From positions 1,178,001-1,242,000 of the forward strand of contig NZ_CP064939.1 in assembly GCF_015679185.1 (NCBI RefSeq): a stretch of DNA of 64,000 nt, read 5' to 3'. Positions 1 through 9,652 of this stretch are shown one piece after another. Under the pieces are notes generated by a model. The model did no database searches. It had not been told where the DNA came from and worked only from the letters and a program-made list of their open reading frames with translations. Position 1 is the first letter of the stretch. Every line of letters starts with the position of its first letter. The position numbers and the translations under genes were made by a program. The stretch comes from Pedobacter endophyticus. GTDB taxonomy: Bacteria; Bacteroidota; Bacteroidia; Sphingobacteriales; Sphingobacteriaceae.

Positions 1-85
1 TCCTATTTGCGCACGGAACATCAGGTAAAACCTATCTAGCAAAATTTTGTTGATTTGGTGAACCGGAAAAAAGGATTGCTTATAA

Positions 86-799
86 ATGATCGCAAGATAT
101 GAGGAAAAAGGCTGGCAGATTATTACCCAGCGGGCGCATGGGCTGCTCGCCGGACAAATATGCGCCAGGTGGAGGCTCGCGGACCGACCCGAAAAATGGG
201 TGGAGACCGTCATCGCCACAGCTGAACATGATGATGTTTTCAATGAATTTGAACGCAATCCCCTGATCGATGATAACGGAGCGCCGATCAACTTCAAACA
301 GACCAGATTTGACCTAGACTGCTCGACTAGATTGATGGATATGGCAACAACCAAGAGCCGGTTTACAGCTTTGCTCACAGCCCGGCACATCTGCTTTGTC
401 CATGGAAGCGATCCATTGGCCAAAAAGTTTATTGTAGATCTAAAAAAGCAAGAGCGGCAATGGCTCAAGGATGCGGGAATCACAAAAAAATCTATTGATA
501 TGACCTATGCGCTTCTGGAATTTTGCGATGCCCTTTCATTGCTGATCTGTCAGTGGCAGATCCCGCCAGAGGGCCGGCGGGTGGAGATCAGCTCCGGGCC
601 GGACGGAACTTCCTATTTCCTCTACCAAAAAGAAGCAGCGATCATTGTGGAGCCCTGGCCTTTTGAAGCAGAGCGTTTTTCAGTCAGTTATGAAATCAGA
701 ACGATAAAACAGCTCAGGTTTCGAAGTGATGAAGAGTTCAGGTCACAGCTGAAAGCTTCAGCTGCTGAGAACAATAATCAGGTAATTTCGCGTTCATAG
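86..799 (+). CDS. DUF3891 family protein
   Basis: The 237-residue product begins with the family-typical opening (MIARYEEKGWQIITQ, then H-GLLAGQICARW near residues 18-28) and keeps the HDD motif around residue 48, which matches DUF3891, a soluble family with no established function. There is no signal peptide or membrane segment. No partner gene lies close: about 900 bp of apparently degraded DNA follows. In Bacteroidota such genes are often found among stress-response genes, as here, but a specific role cannot be read from the sequence. The family call rests on recognising the N-terminal pattern. Confidence 0.8.
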   Translation: MIARYEEKGWQIITQRAHGLLAGQICARWRLADRPEKWVETVIATAEHDDVFNEFERNPLIDDNGAPINFKQTRFDLDCSTRLMDMATTKSRFTALLTARHICFVHGSDPLAKKFIVDLKKQERQWLKDAGITKKSIDMTYALLEFCDALSLLICQWQIPPEGRRVEISSGPDGTSYFLYQKEAAIIVEPWPFEAERFSVSYEIRTIKQLRFRSDEEFRSQLKASAAENNNQVISRS

Positions 800-1730
800 C
801 GAAACATAAAACAGCCAAAAACGGGGAAATCTTTACATTTTTCATGGGACTTTATACAGCGGGTTTAACAACTAGGCGGTCCATTCAATAATGTTACATA
901 TAGTATAATTATTCTACGCCGATAATATCTTACTTATAGGAAAACCTTAATGATGAAAGTTATCGATACGCCCTCAAACAATCCCGGAGATGTAAACAAA
1001 AGAAAGCATGAACTCGGGGGAAGCCTGGGCGTATTTCAACTATTGACCAGTCATCTCTCGAAGGAGAGTGAGCTCAAATGAGCGTACTTTGGAAATACTG
1101 GAAATACTGATTTCTCTGCTTGAGAGATCGCTGGAGCTGAACGACAGTAAGGACAGATGACCACTAGATAACTAATCTCTTCTGCATGTAAGCAATGGCG
1201 TGCCCCGAGTCTTCCGTCAAAACTGAACTTTTGAAAATGATATTGTACTATATTGGAATCTTTCCAGATTACACGAATGTTGAGCCGGGAATTTGGGCCA
1301 CATCTAATTGCCTAAGTACTTAAAAAGTTTGAAAGCGAAGCCTATGTAAAAACTTTCGAAACATTTCGCCCAATCGACTGGACTGAAAAGCACTTTCTAA
1401 CAAGCGGCACCAGATCCTTCCCAAGCATGCGATATGCGTCCACATATGGAATAATCTAAGGCGCATAAACAAGTCCAACAAAAACATCACATACTCTCCA
1501 GATGCAATCTATAATCAGTTGAAATCGAATCGTGCAGGATTAAGCATATACGACACCTAGACCGATTACTGGCAGACTTTTATTTAGAGTATTTACCGTC
1601 GATTTTGTTGCCAAATTAACATAATGAGCATTGTCGCAACAAAGAGACTCGTTACATCCAGAACATTTAAGGATAGTTCATTTGTTTAAATCACTAATTC
1701 CATAAATCTTTGGGTTACTGAATCCAAAGG
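800..1730. other. gene-poor stretch with coding remnants
   Basis: No intact gene is visible. A 43-codon plus-strand frame at 950-1081 starts with ATG and is open, but has no recognisable similarity. The C-terminal coding remnant at 1384-1559 is listed separately. The rest is broken by stops in all frames and looks like decayed coding DNA. Confidence 0.5.
1384..1559 (+). pseudogene. C-terminal remnant of an unrecognised protein
   Basis: A 58-codon frame is open from just after a TGA at 1381 to a TAG at 1557-1559 and has no usable start codon. The translation looks like a protein tail (HAICVHIWNNLRRINKSNKN, then SPDAIYNQLKSNRAGLSIYD). I do not recognise the family. The lack of a start and the stop-rich upstream sequence suggest the tail of a decayed gene. 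Confidence 0.35.
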
Positions 1731-3313
1731 CTACCGTGTACTGGTCGTGGATCCGAAAAACGGAAAGCAATATGGGAAGTGCTTAAAAACGCATTCATTG
1801 AAGCACTTATGCCGAGTATTGACAATGAGATCTCCATCGCTTCGGTAGAAGAAGTAGAAGGAAAAGGCAAAAAGAAAAGCTTTTTTGGACGATTGTTTTC
1901 AGGGAAAGATGATGAAAAGAAGAAAGGACGGTCTGGGTTAAAGAAATACAAGACCATTAAAAATCGATACTGCCCATCACCACCCATCAACGGAAAGGTA
2001 TCCTCCCAGATCTTTCCTGCGGTAATATCGTTTTTGAACTTTGTGGCGACTCTTTGGGCATGTTCCGGATGACTGACTATCTCCCAGCCGCCATTGCGCA
2101 TGCGCTCCAAGTCCTGTCCTGTAAAATCGCTCCAGCGTTTATTATACCAATAAATATCGCCCGTTGCATCCGCCATCCACGCGAGTTGGGACATATTGTC
2201 TGCTAAGGTCTGAAGGTTCATCTCGCTTTCTACCAGCCTACTATTTAGGCTAAAGAGATGTTCCTGGGTCTTGATGAGCGAATCGTTTACCAATATTACC
2301 TCGCGGTTGATTATGGCCAGCTCCTCATTCTTTGATTCCAGTTGATCGTTGAGTGCCTGTTTGGACTGCTGGGCAATAACCTGACTGGTGACGTCAACAG
2401 CCATATCGATCACGCCGGTTACTTTCCCATCCTCCATCAGCGGCGCATAAGTAAAATTGAAGTAGCTCCTCTCTATTTTTCCGTTTCTCTTCAGATCTAC
2501 TGCCGTACCATCTCCAAATATAGGCTCGCCCGTTTCCAGAACGCTATATAAAAGGTCAAAGGGCCGCTGCCCCTTAAGTTCGGGAATAGCAACCAAAAGC
2601 GGCTTGTCAATTATATCCCCTTTTTTATTCAAAATCTCCAACATAGGCGGATTAACGGATTCTATCACCATTTCCTGCCCTCTGAACACGATAATAGCGA
2701 CGGGCGCCTGTTGGATGAGTGACTGGACTCGGCTGCTGCTCAGTTCAAGATTCTGGAGAAGGCTGGCAGAATGCGCCTCAGCTTTTTCAAGGGATAAATT
2801 AAGCGCTTCCATTTCTACCAGCTGTTTCCGGAGTTCAAGCTTGTCCATCACCTGCTTGGCAATCACTTTCAGGGCGTACCTTTGCTCTTTACTTAATACC
2901 TTTCGATTGGGATCTATAATACATAGTGTGCCGAGGCTAAAGCCATCCTTGGAGATCAACGGGATGCCCGCATAAAAGGTTATATTTGGACTCCCCGTTA
3001 CAAGTGGATTGTCCTTAAAACGGTCATCTTGATGCGCGTCTTCAACAATCATCATATCTGTGCCCGAGGCAATCGCATGTGCACAGAAAGATTGTTCAAT
3101 TGGGGTCTCCGAAGCCTCAAGCCCCCTGTGAGACTTGAACCATTGGCGATTTTCATCAACAAGGCTGATTAGGACAATGGGAACCTGGCAGATGGCGCTT
3201 GCGACTGCGGCGAGGTCATCGAATTCACGCTCTTCTATTGTATCAAGTATATGATAGGATTGTAAAGCACGCAAACGGGCTGCTTCATCGTGCGCATCTG
3301 AAATTTTTGACAT
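1715..3313 (-). pseudogene. GAF-PAS sensor histidine kinase, truncated before its kinase domain
   Basis: Residues 1-170 form a GAF domain with the hallmark stretches LQSYHILDT, DENRQWFKS, FCAHAI and KDNPLVTGSPN. A PAS domain follows at about 195-310, a coiled coil at about 315-365, and the start of a second PAS (QLAWMADATGDIYWYNKRWS) at about 375. Homology stops within the second PAS at about GGDGQYRF (near base 1970). The remaining 80 or so residues are low-complexity read-through. The HisKA and HATPase domains that the intact paralogue at 31475-34033 has are missing. It was probably cut by a rearrangement that joined it to a foreign frame running the other way. If translated, it would be a sensor without kinase output. 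Confidence 0.75.
1734..1955 (+). pseudogene. foreign C-terminal coding fragment opposing the truncated kinase
   Basis: A plus-strand frame is open across this segment and reads as plausible protein: a helical part (RKAIWEVLKNAFIEALMPSI), then an acidic and lysine-rich tail with GKKKSFFGRLFSGKDDEKKK. It ends where the antisense kinase homology begins, so it is likely the tail of another gene brought in at the breakpoint near 1960-1975. I do not recognise it, and no start for this frame is visible. Confidence 0.35.
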
Positions 3314-3711
3314 TTATAAGAATTGAGTTAGATAAATATAGTCATTAACCGACTAAGTTAAAACTTAGAGATATTGAGCAAGCATTTTTACGGACTTATA
3401 AGCTAGCGATGATCTGGCCTTACCCGTTTTCGAGACTTTCGTCTAAATAAAGAACGCTTGGTAAAAGCATATTGACAACGTCATCCAGAGAAAATTGATT
3501 CTATACCGAAACAGGAAAAATAAAGGCCTATTCATAATTAACAAAAACTGAACTATAAGAAATTCATGTCTTCATAAAATGCGATCAGCACACCCAGTCT
3601 TTCGGCAAAGGCGAGTTCTTCAGGCTAAAGGGATGCTTTTTACCATTTAATAAGTTAAAATCTGAGAGCGCTTACAGATAATGCTTTTCAGCAGGGATTG
3701 TCTAAACTTTG
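3314..3711. other. intergenic region, no gene found
   Basis: About 400 bp between the truncated kinase and the sigma factor gene. On the minus strand a 21-codon open stretch ending near 3563 reads ELAFAERLGVLIAFYEDMNF before a stop, which might be a coding remnant. It is too short to assign. No hairpin terminator or promoter stands out. Confidence 0.4.
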
Positions 3712-4320
3712 TCATTTAATACTTGAGATTCGGCATCTGGAAAATTGATTCCTCAACTGGAGAATTGCCTGTCTAATCCTGGTCTTTACTGTCCCAATGG
3801 GCATGTTCAAAAGTTCAGCAATTTCAGTGTGGCTATAGCCCTTATAGTAAAAAAGATCTAATAGATCGCAATGGCGGCTATCCATTCCATTGATCATATC
3901 GCGAAGGCCTATCGTATCAGTGTTGATCGAGTAGCTATGATGATCAAGTAAACCACCAGTTTCAATACCTGTGGTTAGCTGACTATCCCGGGTTGACCTT
4001 AGTCGCAAATGATCCATTGCTGTATTACGGGCAATATTGAGTAACCAAGTAAAAAGACGGGCACGTTCAGGTGCATAGGAGTGAAAGCTTCGTATGATCT
4101 TGATGAATACTTCTTGTAAAAGATCTTCAGCAGTTTCTCTGTGTTCCACAATTTTCATGATTACCCCAAATAGACTTGGCGCATACATTTTATAGAGATC
4201 ATGGAAAGATGTAACATCAGCATTCCGCAAGCGCAATACCAACCCTCGCTCTACATCAAACAATTGAGTATGCTGATATTTTGATCGAAGATTTGGTTGA
4301 GTAAGTATAAATGCAATCAT
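3712..4320 (-). CDS. ECF-type sigma-70 family RNA polymerase sigma factor
   Basis: The 202-residue product has the two ECF sigma regions. Region 2 (about 38-105) contains FHDLYKMYAPSLFGVI, AEDLLQEVFIKII and FTWLLNIARNTAMDHLR. Region 4 (about 140-190) has a helix-turn-helix with GYSHTEIAELLNMPIGTVKT. It would direct core RNA polymerase to a stress regulon. No anti-sigma gene lies next to it; neighbours on both sides are broken genes. The leader of about 25 residues before region 2 is longer than usual, so the true start could be internal. It is intact, unlike its neighbours, and is a plausible regulator of the surrounding stress genes (inference). Confidence 0.9.
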   Translation of the reverse strand: MIAFILTQPNLRSKYQHTQLFDVERGLVLRLRNADVTSFHDLYKMYAPSLFGVIMKIVEHRETAEDLLQEVFIKIIRSFHSYAPERARLFTWLLNIARNTAMDHLRLRSTRDSQLTTGIETGGLLDHHSYSINTDTIGLRDMINGMDSRHCDLLDLFYYKGYSHTEIAELLNMPIGTVKTRIRQAILQLRNQFSRCRISSIK

Positions 4321-4486
4321 AAGCTATCGTATAAGAAAATCAACATATTTTTGACCCGTATGTTTGAGATATTCTTGATCGCTATAGAAAAACATAAGAT
4401 AACGGATCTATGGGTATCAGGTCAAATGTTGGGAATGAACAAGCTTTTTTGAATGCCACGAAAACAAAGGAACAGAGATATCCTAA

Positions 4487-5441
4487 AAATGGCCGCCTGC
4501 AGAATACCCTTCAAGAAAAACAAATTTATTGGTATATGCATATAAGGATTTCATTTCGGAATATCTGGCGAGTATGAGAGAAGATATGGGTGGAGTTCTG
4601 GTCCAAACCGTACGGTTTAAGGATTTGGCCGCCTATGTTGTCAGGCAGTATCCCAATTCAAAATCTCAGGACGAGGCTTTTTTATCCAAATTTCTAGACA
4701 TTACCTTCAGGCCGACCAGCGAAGAGGCCAAAGCTATGAATGTGCTATCAAACTCATATGGTCCCTATTTCCTTGAGGCAAGGGAACATCAAACTGTGGT
4801 AAGCAACCATAAAAAAATTCAGATCCAGAACTACGAGACCTGGGTACGACCAGGTATCTTTTCAAGCTGCTCGACCCAAATCACATCGAATATCTCAAGC
4901 CCGCTATTGACGCCTATGTGAGCGTTAACAAAAACATGACGTTTAAGAGCCGATTGTTAACAGCCTATCAAGAGGAATTAAAAAAGCTACATCAAGGTGA
5001 ACTGCCCAAACAAGCGGTCCTGAATTCGAGTAGAGAACTTCATAGAGAAAATTTGCTGGCTGACATGCTAAAAAAACATAAGGGAAAGGTTGTGTACCTT
5101 GATGTATGGGCCACCTGGTGCGCCCCATGTATTGCAGCCATGCGATCTTCTGAAAAACTACGGAAAAAATTTAAGGGTCAGGACGTCATATTTTTGTACG
5201 TATGCATAAATTCGCCTAATCAGGATGGATGGAAAAGGATCATCGCCGCAGAAAGGCTGGAAGGGGAAAATTATTTCCTGGATGTCAAACAATCAGCGAT
5301 ACTTACAAAAACGCTAAATATAACTACCATTCCACATTATGCTTTAATAGATAAGAGTGGAAAAATTATCGATTTTAAAGCGCCTTCGCCGAACAAGGCG
5401 ATACATTTCAATCGATAGGCCACTTACTAAATGATAAATAA
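4487..5441 (+). pseudogene. TlpA/thioredoxin-like thiol-disulfide oxidoreductase, frameshifted
   Basis: Three overlapping pieces make one protein. The first (from 4487, with no ATG; the open frame follows a stop) reads YKDFISEYLASM to NYETWV. A shift near 4850 moves to the frame RYLFKLLDPNHIEYLKPAID and on into a thioredoxin fold with the active site WATWCAPC (about 5105-5130). A second shift near 5395 separates APSPN from the natural tail GDTFQSIGHLLNDK, which ends at 5441. Both are consistent with loss of one base. The family is a periplasmic or membrane-anchored redox protein with a long N-terminal region. The signal peptide part is missing, so the gene is almost certainly dead. Confidence 0.75.
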
Positions 5442-5521
5442 ATAACTATATGAACTAAATAGTGGCATCTTCTTTACATATAGCATAACCGATGCTAATA
5501 CTGTGGCACTAACGTAAAGCG

Positions 5522-5553
5522 GGCTTAGTATATGCTGCAGCATATACTAAGCC
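5522..5553. repeat. 32-bp perfect palindrome
   Basis: A perfect, loopless inverted repeat centred on CTGCAG, beginning GGCTTAGTATATGC. All 16 pairs match. It lies between the broken TlpA-like gene and the next gene. No T-tract follows on either strand, so it is not a classic terminator. It could be a protein-binding or recombination site. Confidence 0.7.
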
Positions 5554-5674
5554 AGTCAGTTTTGGACTACCGGATCAGACAATGACTTGGGGGGACTTTA
5601 ACAGGTGTTGTTGCTAACTTTAACCCTGCACAAAATAAACATCAGTTAACAGTATTAGCAACTATTAGCACTTT

Positions 5675-6186
5675 ATGAGAAAAATTAAACTGGCCCTTTG
5701 CGTACTGAGCCTTCATTTATTGTTCTTACCACATGTTACGGCTCAAGGTAACCCGCATACCTTAGATTCAGTACTCAGCAACTATTTGACTAATCAATTG
5801 ACTTTGAACATCCGGAAATTTCACGACTCTGCCAACTTATATTCCTTTGCTATAAAAATCACCATCACAAGAATAAATAGTCAATCCATTAGAATTGACT
5901 CGATCAGCACAAATAACCCAGTGACAGCACAAATTTTGTTCGGTGACCTGCAAGAAATTAGAAAGCTAAAACATTTCGACCCATGGAATTACAAAAAACT
6001 ACAAATTATCAAGCCCGTATCAATATTGATTGGTTCCAGCCAGCTGATAAATCCCTCGAAGATGTGTTCCTTCAAAATTGTAGACTATTCTATCTGAATG
6101 GTTCGAATAAGAACACCCCTTACTTCCATTATAGGCAGCTTCACCTAGCCCCGTTAATTTCTGTATTCGACCTTAAAGTTTATTAG
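5675..6186 (+). pseudogene. secreted protein of unknown function, frameshifted
   Basis: The gene starts with a clear signal peptide (MRKIKLALCVLSLHLLFLP, cleavage probably after VTAQ at about residue 24). The frame runs to about residue 128 (QLINPSK), where a one-base loss near 6060 switches it. The natural continuation is in the neighbouring frame, DVFLQNCRLFYLNGSNKNTP and then a typical tail LAPLISVFDLKVY ending at 6186. The full protein would have been about 170 residues. Family not recognised. Read literally, the frame stops at 6097 after an unrelated 12-residue tail. Confidence 0.55.
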
Positions 6187-6472
6187 TAGCCGATATTATC
6201 CAATGTCCTGTTTTTAAAAAAAAACAACCAATCGACCGATATTTGTCTACAATATTTTCAAAATGCGAAAGTTAAAGATTTTTTCACTAGGATCGTTTCC
6301 ATGGGAATATGTTCCCCCAATACAATGTGCTGCAATAGACCATTCAGCCATTTCTTGAGTTGGCCGTCAGCCTGCCTATTCAAATCGTTTAAAAAGAATA
6401 GTAAGATTTTATTAGCTTATTTCGTAATGTTAAACGAGGAGTCATTAACTGCTTCCCATTAGTCAAACAATA

Positions 6473-6504
6473 AAGCCTCACAATGACTGTGAGGCTTACG
6501 TTTT
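6473..6504. terminator. hairpin, probable terminator
   Basis: A perfect 10-bp stem (AAGCCTCACA / TGTGAGGCTT) with a 5-base loop, followed on the plus strand by ACGTTTT. The T-run is short, so termination would be weak. It lies between the broken secreted-protein gene and the convergent DUF3606 gene and may serve both. Confidence 0.55.
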
Positions 6505-6652
6505 AATGTGAATCATGTTATTATATTAACGTCATAAAGATAACTGATGAAATTGAAACTTTCTGTATGACTATCTATCGACGATAGTCTGATAATTTAG
6601 CGAGTGAAATTTATGTATGGCTCTCCAACTCCCTAAATCTTAACGACGCTGG

Positions 6653-6835
6653 TTATTTGTTCTTAGTGATATATTCTGCAATAATTTTGCGAGAAGATGA
6701 GAAACACTCCTTTGCCAGTCTTCGATATTCAGCAGCTGGCACACCAGCCTCCTGAGCTGCATAATTTACCTCATTTGGATCGTTCAGATCTACTCTAGCA
6801 TCATCACGACCATCCTGTTTTGTTTTATCGTCCAT
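6653..6835 (-). CDS. DUF3606 domain small protein
   Basis: The 60-residue product matches DUF3606: a charged N-terminus with DDKTKQDGRDDARVDLNDP, an acidic/aromatic segment (EVNYAAQEAGV), then a helix and a short C-terminal tail. It is soluble with no signal peptide. Members are common in Bacteroidota and Proteobacteria near stress genes. The biochemical role is unknown. The gene stands alone. Confidence 0.75.
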   Translation of the reverse strand: MDDKTKQDGRDDARVDLNDPNEVNYAAQEAGVPAAEYRRLAKECFSSSRKIIAEYITKNK

Positions 6836-7348
6836 AAAAACACAACACCCGTTTAGATGTTTGGTTTGCCTGAGTGCGAAATTTCTAGTTTCTTAATACG
6901 TCTGCATCGTCGATCATAACATCCAAATATTTTTTACGGAACGGATAGTTAAAACTGTTTGTCAGATTCACCTTGCCCACTTACAACCTCATTATTCTCG
7001 AGAATGCAATCTTACTTACGTGAGACATACGACTCTAATTTTTGACAAGGCGCCATTTGAAGCATTATCCATGGTTTTCGATAGCAGAGGCATTGCGCCT
7101 ACAGTCTCTAAGCGGTGAATGAGAAGCCATTGCCACCAAAGAAAAGCGTCAACTAAAGGAGATTTTTGCAACGGCAACAAAATATGGAGCCGTTGTTAGG
7201 CAAAGGGCAGGCTAGTATTGGCAATAGTTACGAAATAAAAGGTTCGATAAACAGGAAGAGTCATTTTGGTAATATTGCTTAAAAAGGAAAGAGGTGCCGA
7301 ATGCTACCGGAACAATCCATAACGCCCCTGCCAGAAATAAACTTGCGA
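6836..7348. other. intergenic region, no intact gene
   Basis: About 510 bp. A plus-strand stretch near 7140-7200 has short open runs (for example KEKRQLKEIFATATKYGAV) but no start and frequent stops, which suggests decay. I see no recognisable gene, promoter or RNA. Confidence 0.4.
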
Positions 7349-7798
7349 TTATTTTATAAGAGAATCCACTTTGAAACCCATGATCTTGATTGCTTCATTG
7401 TCAGATTTAAGAATGAAACGTTCACGAAGAGGTCTTTGATACTTATCTCTTTGTGAACGAAATTCAATTTTGTATGAACCGTGAAGCGCTTCTGCTTCCA
7501 CAACAGCACTACTGTTAGAAACTAATTCAATTGATTTCAGGTCACCATACCGATTTAGAATATTCTGGAAGGTTTCAAGAAGGGCAACTCGCTTTGCTTG
7601 ATATTGCGGTTGATTTGGAATTAGATTAAAAAGTAATAACGCACCTTCTTGATCGCGGTTTTTGAGGAACTGGTAAAATTTCTTCGTTAATTCCAAGGCT
7701 TTAGCCTTGTCTTCAGGTCTGTTGATATAGGTTTTTGTTTGCTTGCAACTAAGGATTATGACTGTTAATAGAAACAGACATGTTATTTTGTTTTTCAT
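7349..7798 (-). CDS. putative lipoprotein of unknown function
   Basis: The 149-residue product has a lipoprotein signal: a lysine-rich start, a hydrophobic core LFLLTVIIL and a lipobox-like LSC with the cysteine at about residue 17. After export it would be lipid-anchored. The mature part is a small alpha+beta domain (ALELTKKFYQFLKNRDQEGA near residues 34-53, then a strand region ending in IKIMGFKVDSLIK). It resembles the many small NTF2-like or DUF4864-like lipoproteins, but the match is not strong enough to name. It is monocistronic. Confidence 0.65.
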   Translation of the reverse strand: MKNKITCLFLLTVIILSCKQTKTYINRPEDKAKALELTKKFYQFLKNRDQEGALLLFNLIPNQPQYQAKRVALLETFQNILNRYGDLKSIELVSNSSAVVEAEALHGSYKIEFRSQRDKYQRPLRERFILKSDNEAIKIMGFKVDSLIK

Positions 7799-8025
7799 TG
7801 ATTTTTATGTAGTTAATTAAAGATTTGGAGGTCAAGTTAGTGTCCGATTTTTTCACGGGGAAGCGTTAGCATGAAAACGTCCATCTTTTTTGCAAAGACT
7901 AACTTGATATTGACCTACCCTGACGAAAATCGCATCTTTTTATTGACGAATAGGATGCTGTGAGCTTACCTTAATGTGGCCAATGTTTACATTGGGCAAA
8001 TATCTAATAATTTAACGCATACCAT

Positions 8026-8470
8026 ATGAAATATTTTTTTCTCATTCTTTTCTTGTTCATTAGTGTTAAAGTTCAAAGGGTTAGGCGTCTTGCTCATCGG
8101 CATTTCAACAATTATGACTACTACTCACAGCAGGATCTTTCATCCATCTACACTAAAACAAAACCAACTGCTTTTTTCGGCGAACCTTTGAATAAGAAGG
8201 ACGCACAACATGTATGGGCTATTGGCGCAAAAAGCAGAATCTAGTACGCTTGCAACACAAAAACTCCAAATATAGCGGAAGAAGCCCTATAGAAACAATA
8301 GAAATCTTAAAAAAAAATCAATAATCAATAACCCTAAAGGTTATCGGCTGCAAAAAGTCTTAGTCCATGCCCGTTATCCAAATCACGACTTTTCAAATTG
8401 CCGCTATCAATATGGCAAGGTTAATTACTCAAATGCCCACGCTAAGGACATAAATGACAAATTGATATAG
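8026..8470 (+). pseudogene. small secreted protein gene broken by frameshifts
   Basis: The start MKYFFLILFLFISVKV looks like a signal peptide, and the frame runs to about KKDAQHVW. From about 8210 the likely continuation is in another frame (YGLLAQKAESSTLATQKLQI, then a stop). From about 8310 it is in a third (NNPKGYRLQKVLVHARYPNH, then a tail ending in DINDKLI at 8470). Each piece ends abruptly and the pieces together look like one protein of about 145 residues. Family unknown. Confidence 0.45.
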
Positions 8471-8634
8471 CGCTTTCCATGATTTAGAAACAGTCTTTAT
8501 TTGTCAAAGCTCATCAGAATACTGTTCGATAAATGTCTCTGGAAGTAAAAACAAAGCGAAACAGCCTGCTGTAAAATAGTCTTTACACGATTTCTTCTTT
8601 TTCAGAAAATATTATCTTGAGGAAAAACGGTAAA

Positions 8635-9012
8635 ATGAACAAGAGTATTTATGCAAACGACTTTCAAATTTTAAACACAGGCAAAGGCAGGTTGGTGCTT
8701 TTACTGGTGTGCACCGATCAAGCTGCATCTGAAGGCTTGTCATCATTTATCCTTTCCACAGGCAAAAACTTTCAAATAATCTTTGTTGTAGAAAAGGATG
8801 GCCTCCTTACCCTGAATTTAGACTTATATATCAAAGGGTATCTGGCTACGGTTGAAGTCAAATCATCAAAAAATGCACAGACGTATAAGCATGTCGACAT
8901 TGTTTATAACGAACAGATAACACACCTGTCAACAGGTTGGTTTCATAAATCAAGATTGATGCATGACAGCATAATTAAAATCACTGACAAACCCGTTTAT
9001 GCTAATCAATAG
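8635..9012 (+). CDS. hypothetical protein
   Basis: A 125-residue product if the ATG at 8635 is used; the frame is open upstream to a TTG at 8617. There is no signal peptide and no clear membrane span. The sequence alternates short strands (GRLVLLLVCTD, NFQIIFVVEKDGLLTLNLDL) and looks like a small alpha/beta domain. I do not recognise it. Neighbours give no functional clue; the preceding gene is broken, so this one may also be a fragment. Confidence 0.45.
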   Translation: MNKSIYANDFQILNTGKGRLVLLLVCTDQAASEGLSSFILSTGKNFQIIFVVEKDGLLTLNLDLYIKGYLATVEVKSSKNAQTYKHVDIVYNEQITHLSTGWFHKSRLMHDSIIKITDKPVYANQ

Positions 9013-9268
9013 TTAACGCAGTTACTGTCCATTGTTAGCATCCTGTTTGCTGGTAATGCTCCGAACGATATGAATCATGGCATTGCTGCGAACATGGCCG
9101 TCCCGTTTGGATTTTTGATCAACCAATTACATCCTTTTTGGACAGCTTTCAGGAATAACCTTCTGATTATTCCGCTGAAAATAGCTTTTCCTGACTGCTT
9201 TATGGAAAAGGAACGTCTAACTTTTTCTTTAAACAGTTGTTTAAAAGACGACTATATTACATATTATC

Positions 9269-9652
9269 ATGAATGACACAAAACATACTGGAAGCCCAAA
9301 TGACCATCTGGCCAATGAGCGGACTTTTTTAGCATGGATCCGCACAAGCATTGCAGTAATGGGCTTCGGCTTTGTTGTGGTTAAATTTTCTTTGTTCGTC
9401 AGGCAAATTTCTGCCGCCCTTGGCACGAGTGTACAAGTCCACCAGACCGGAAATTCTCATAATCTTGGAATAATGTTAGTTGCACTGGGCGCAGTTATGA
9501 TTCTCCTAGCTTACCTTCGCTATCACAGCACTAAGGTTCAACTTGAAGCTGGAAAATATCAATACGCTAGCAGGCTTATCTTGATTACGACCTTACTAAT
9601 ATTTGCTGCAAGCATATTATTGCTTATTTACCTGTTAAATTCTGTTTCTTAA
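9269..9652 (+). CDS. DUF202 (YidH-type) membrane protein
   Basis: The 127-residue product has the DUF202 signature near its start (DHLANERTFLAWIRTSIAVM, residues 12-31) followed by three predicted membrane helices: about 28-45, 68-88 (GIMLVALGAVMILLAYL) and 104-124. This is the size and order of the family, an inner-membrane protein of unknown function. Start chosen because the LANERTFLAW motif lies close to the N-terminus in relatives. Monocistronic. Confidence 0.85.
   Translation: MNDTKHTGSPNDHLANERTFLAWIRTSIAVMGFGFVVVKFSLFVRQISAALGTSVQVHQTGNSHNLGIMLVALGAVMILLAYLRYHSTKVQLEAGKYQYASRLILITTLLIFAASILLLIYLLNSVS

Noticed and set aside
3712-4320. sigma-B homologue for the stressosome
   Set aside because: The protein has only regions 2 and 4 and the ECF pattern; it lies 33 kb from the rsb operon, so no direct link can be claimed.
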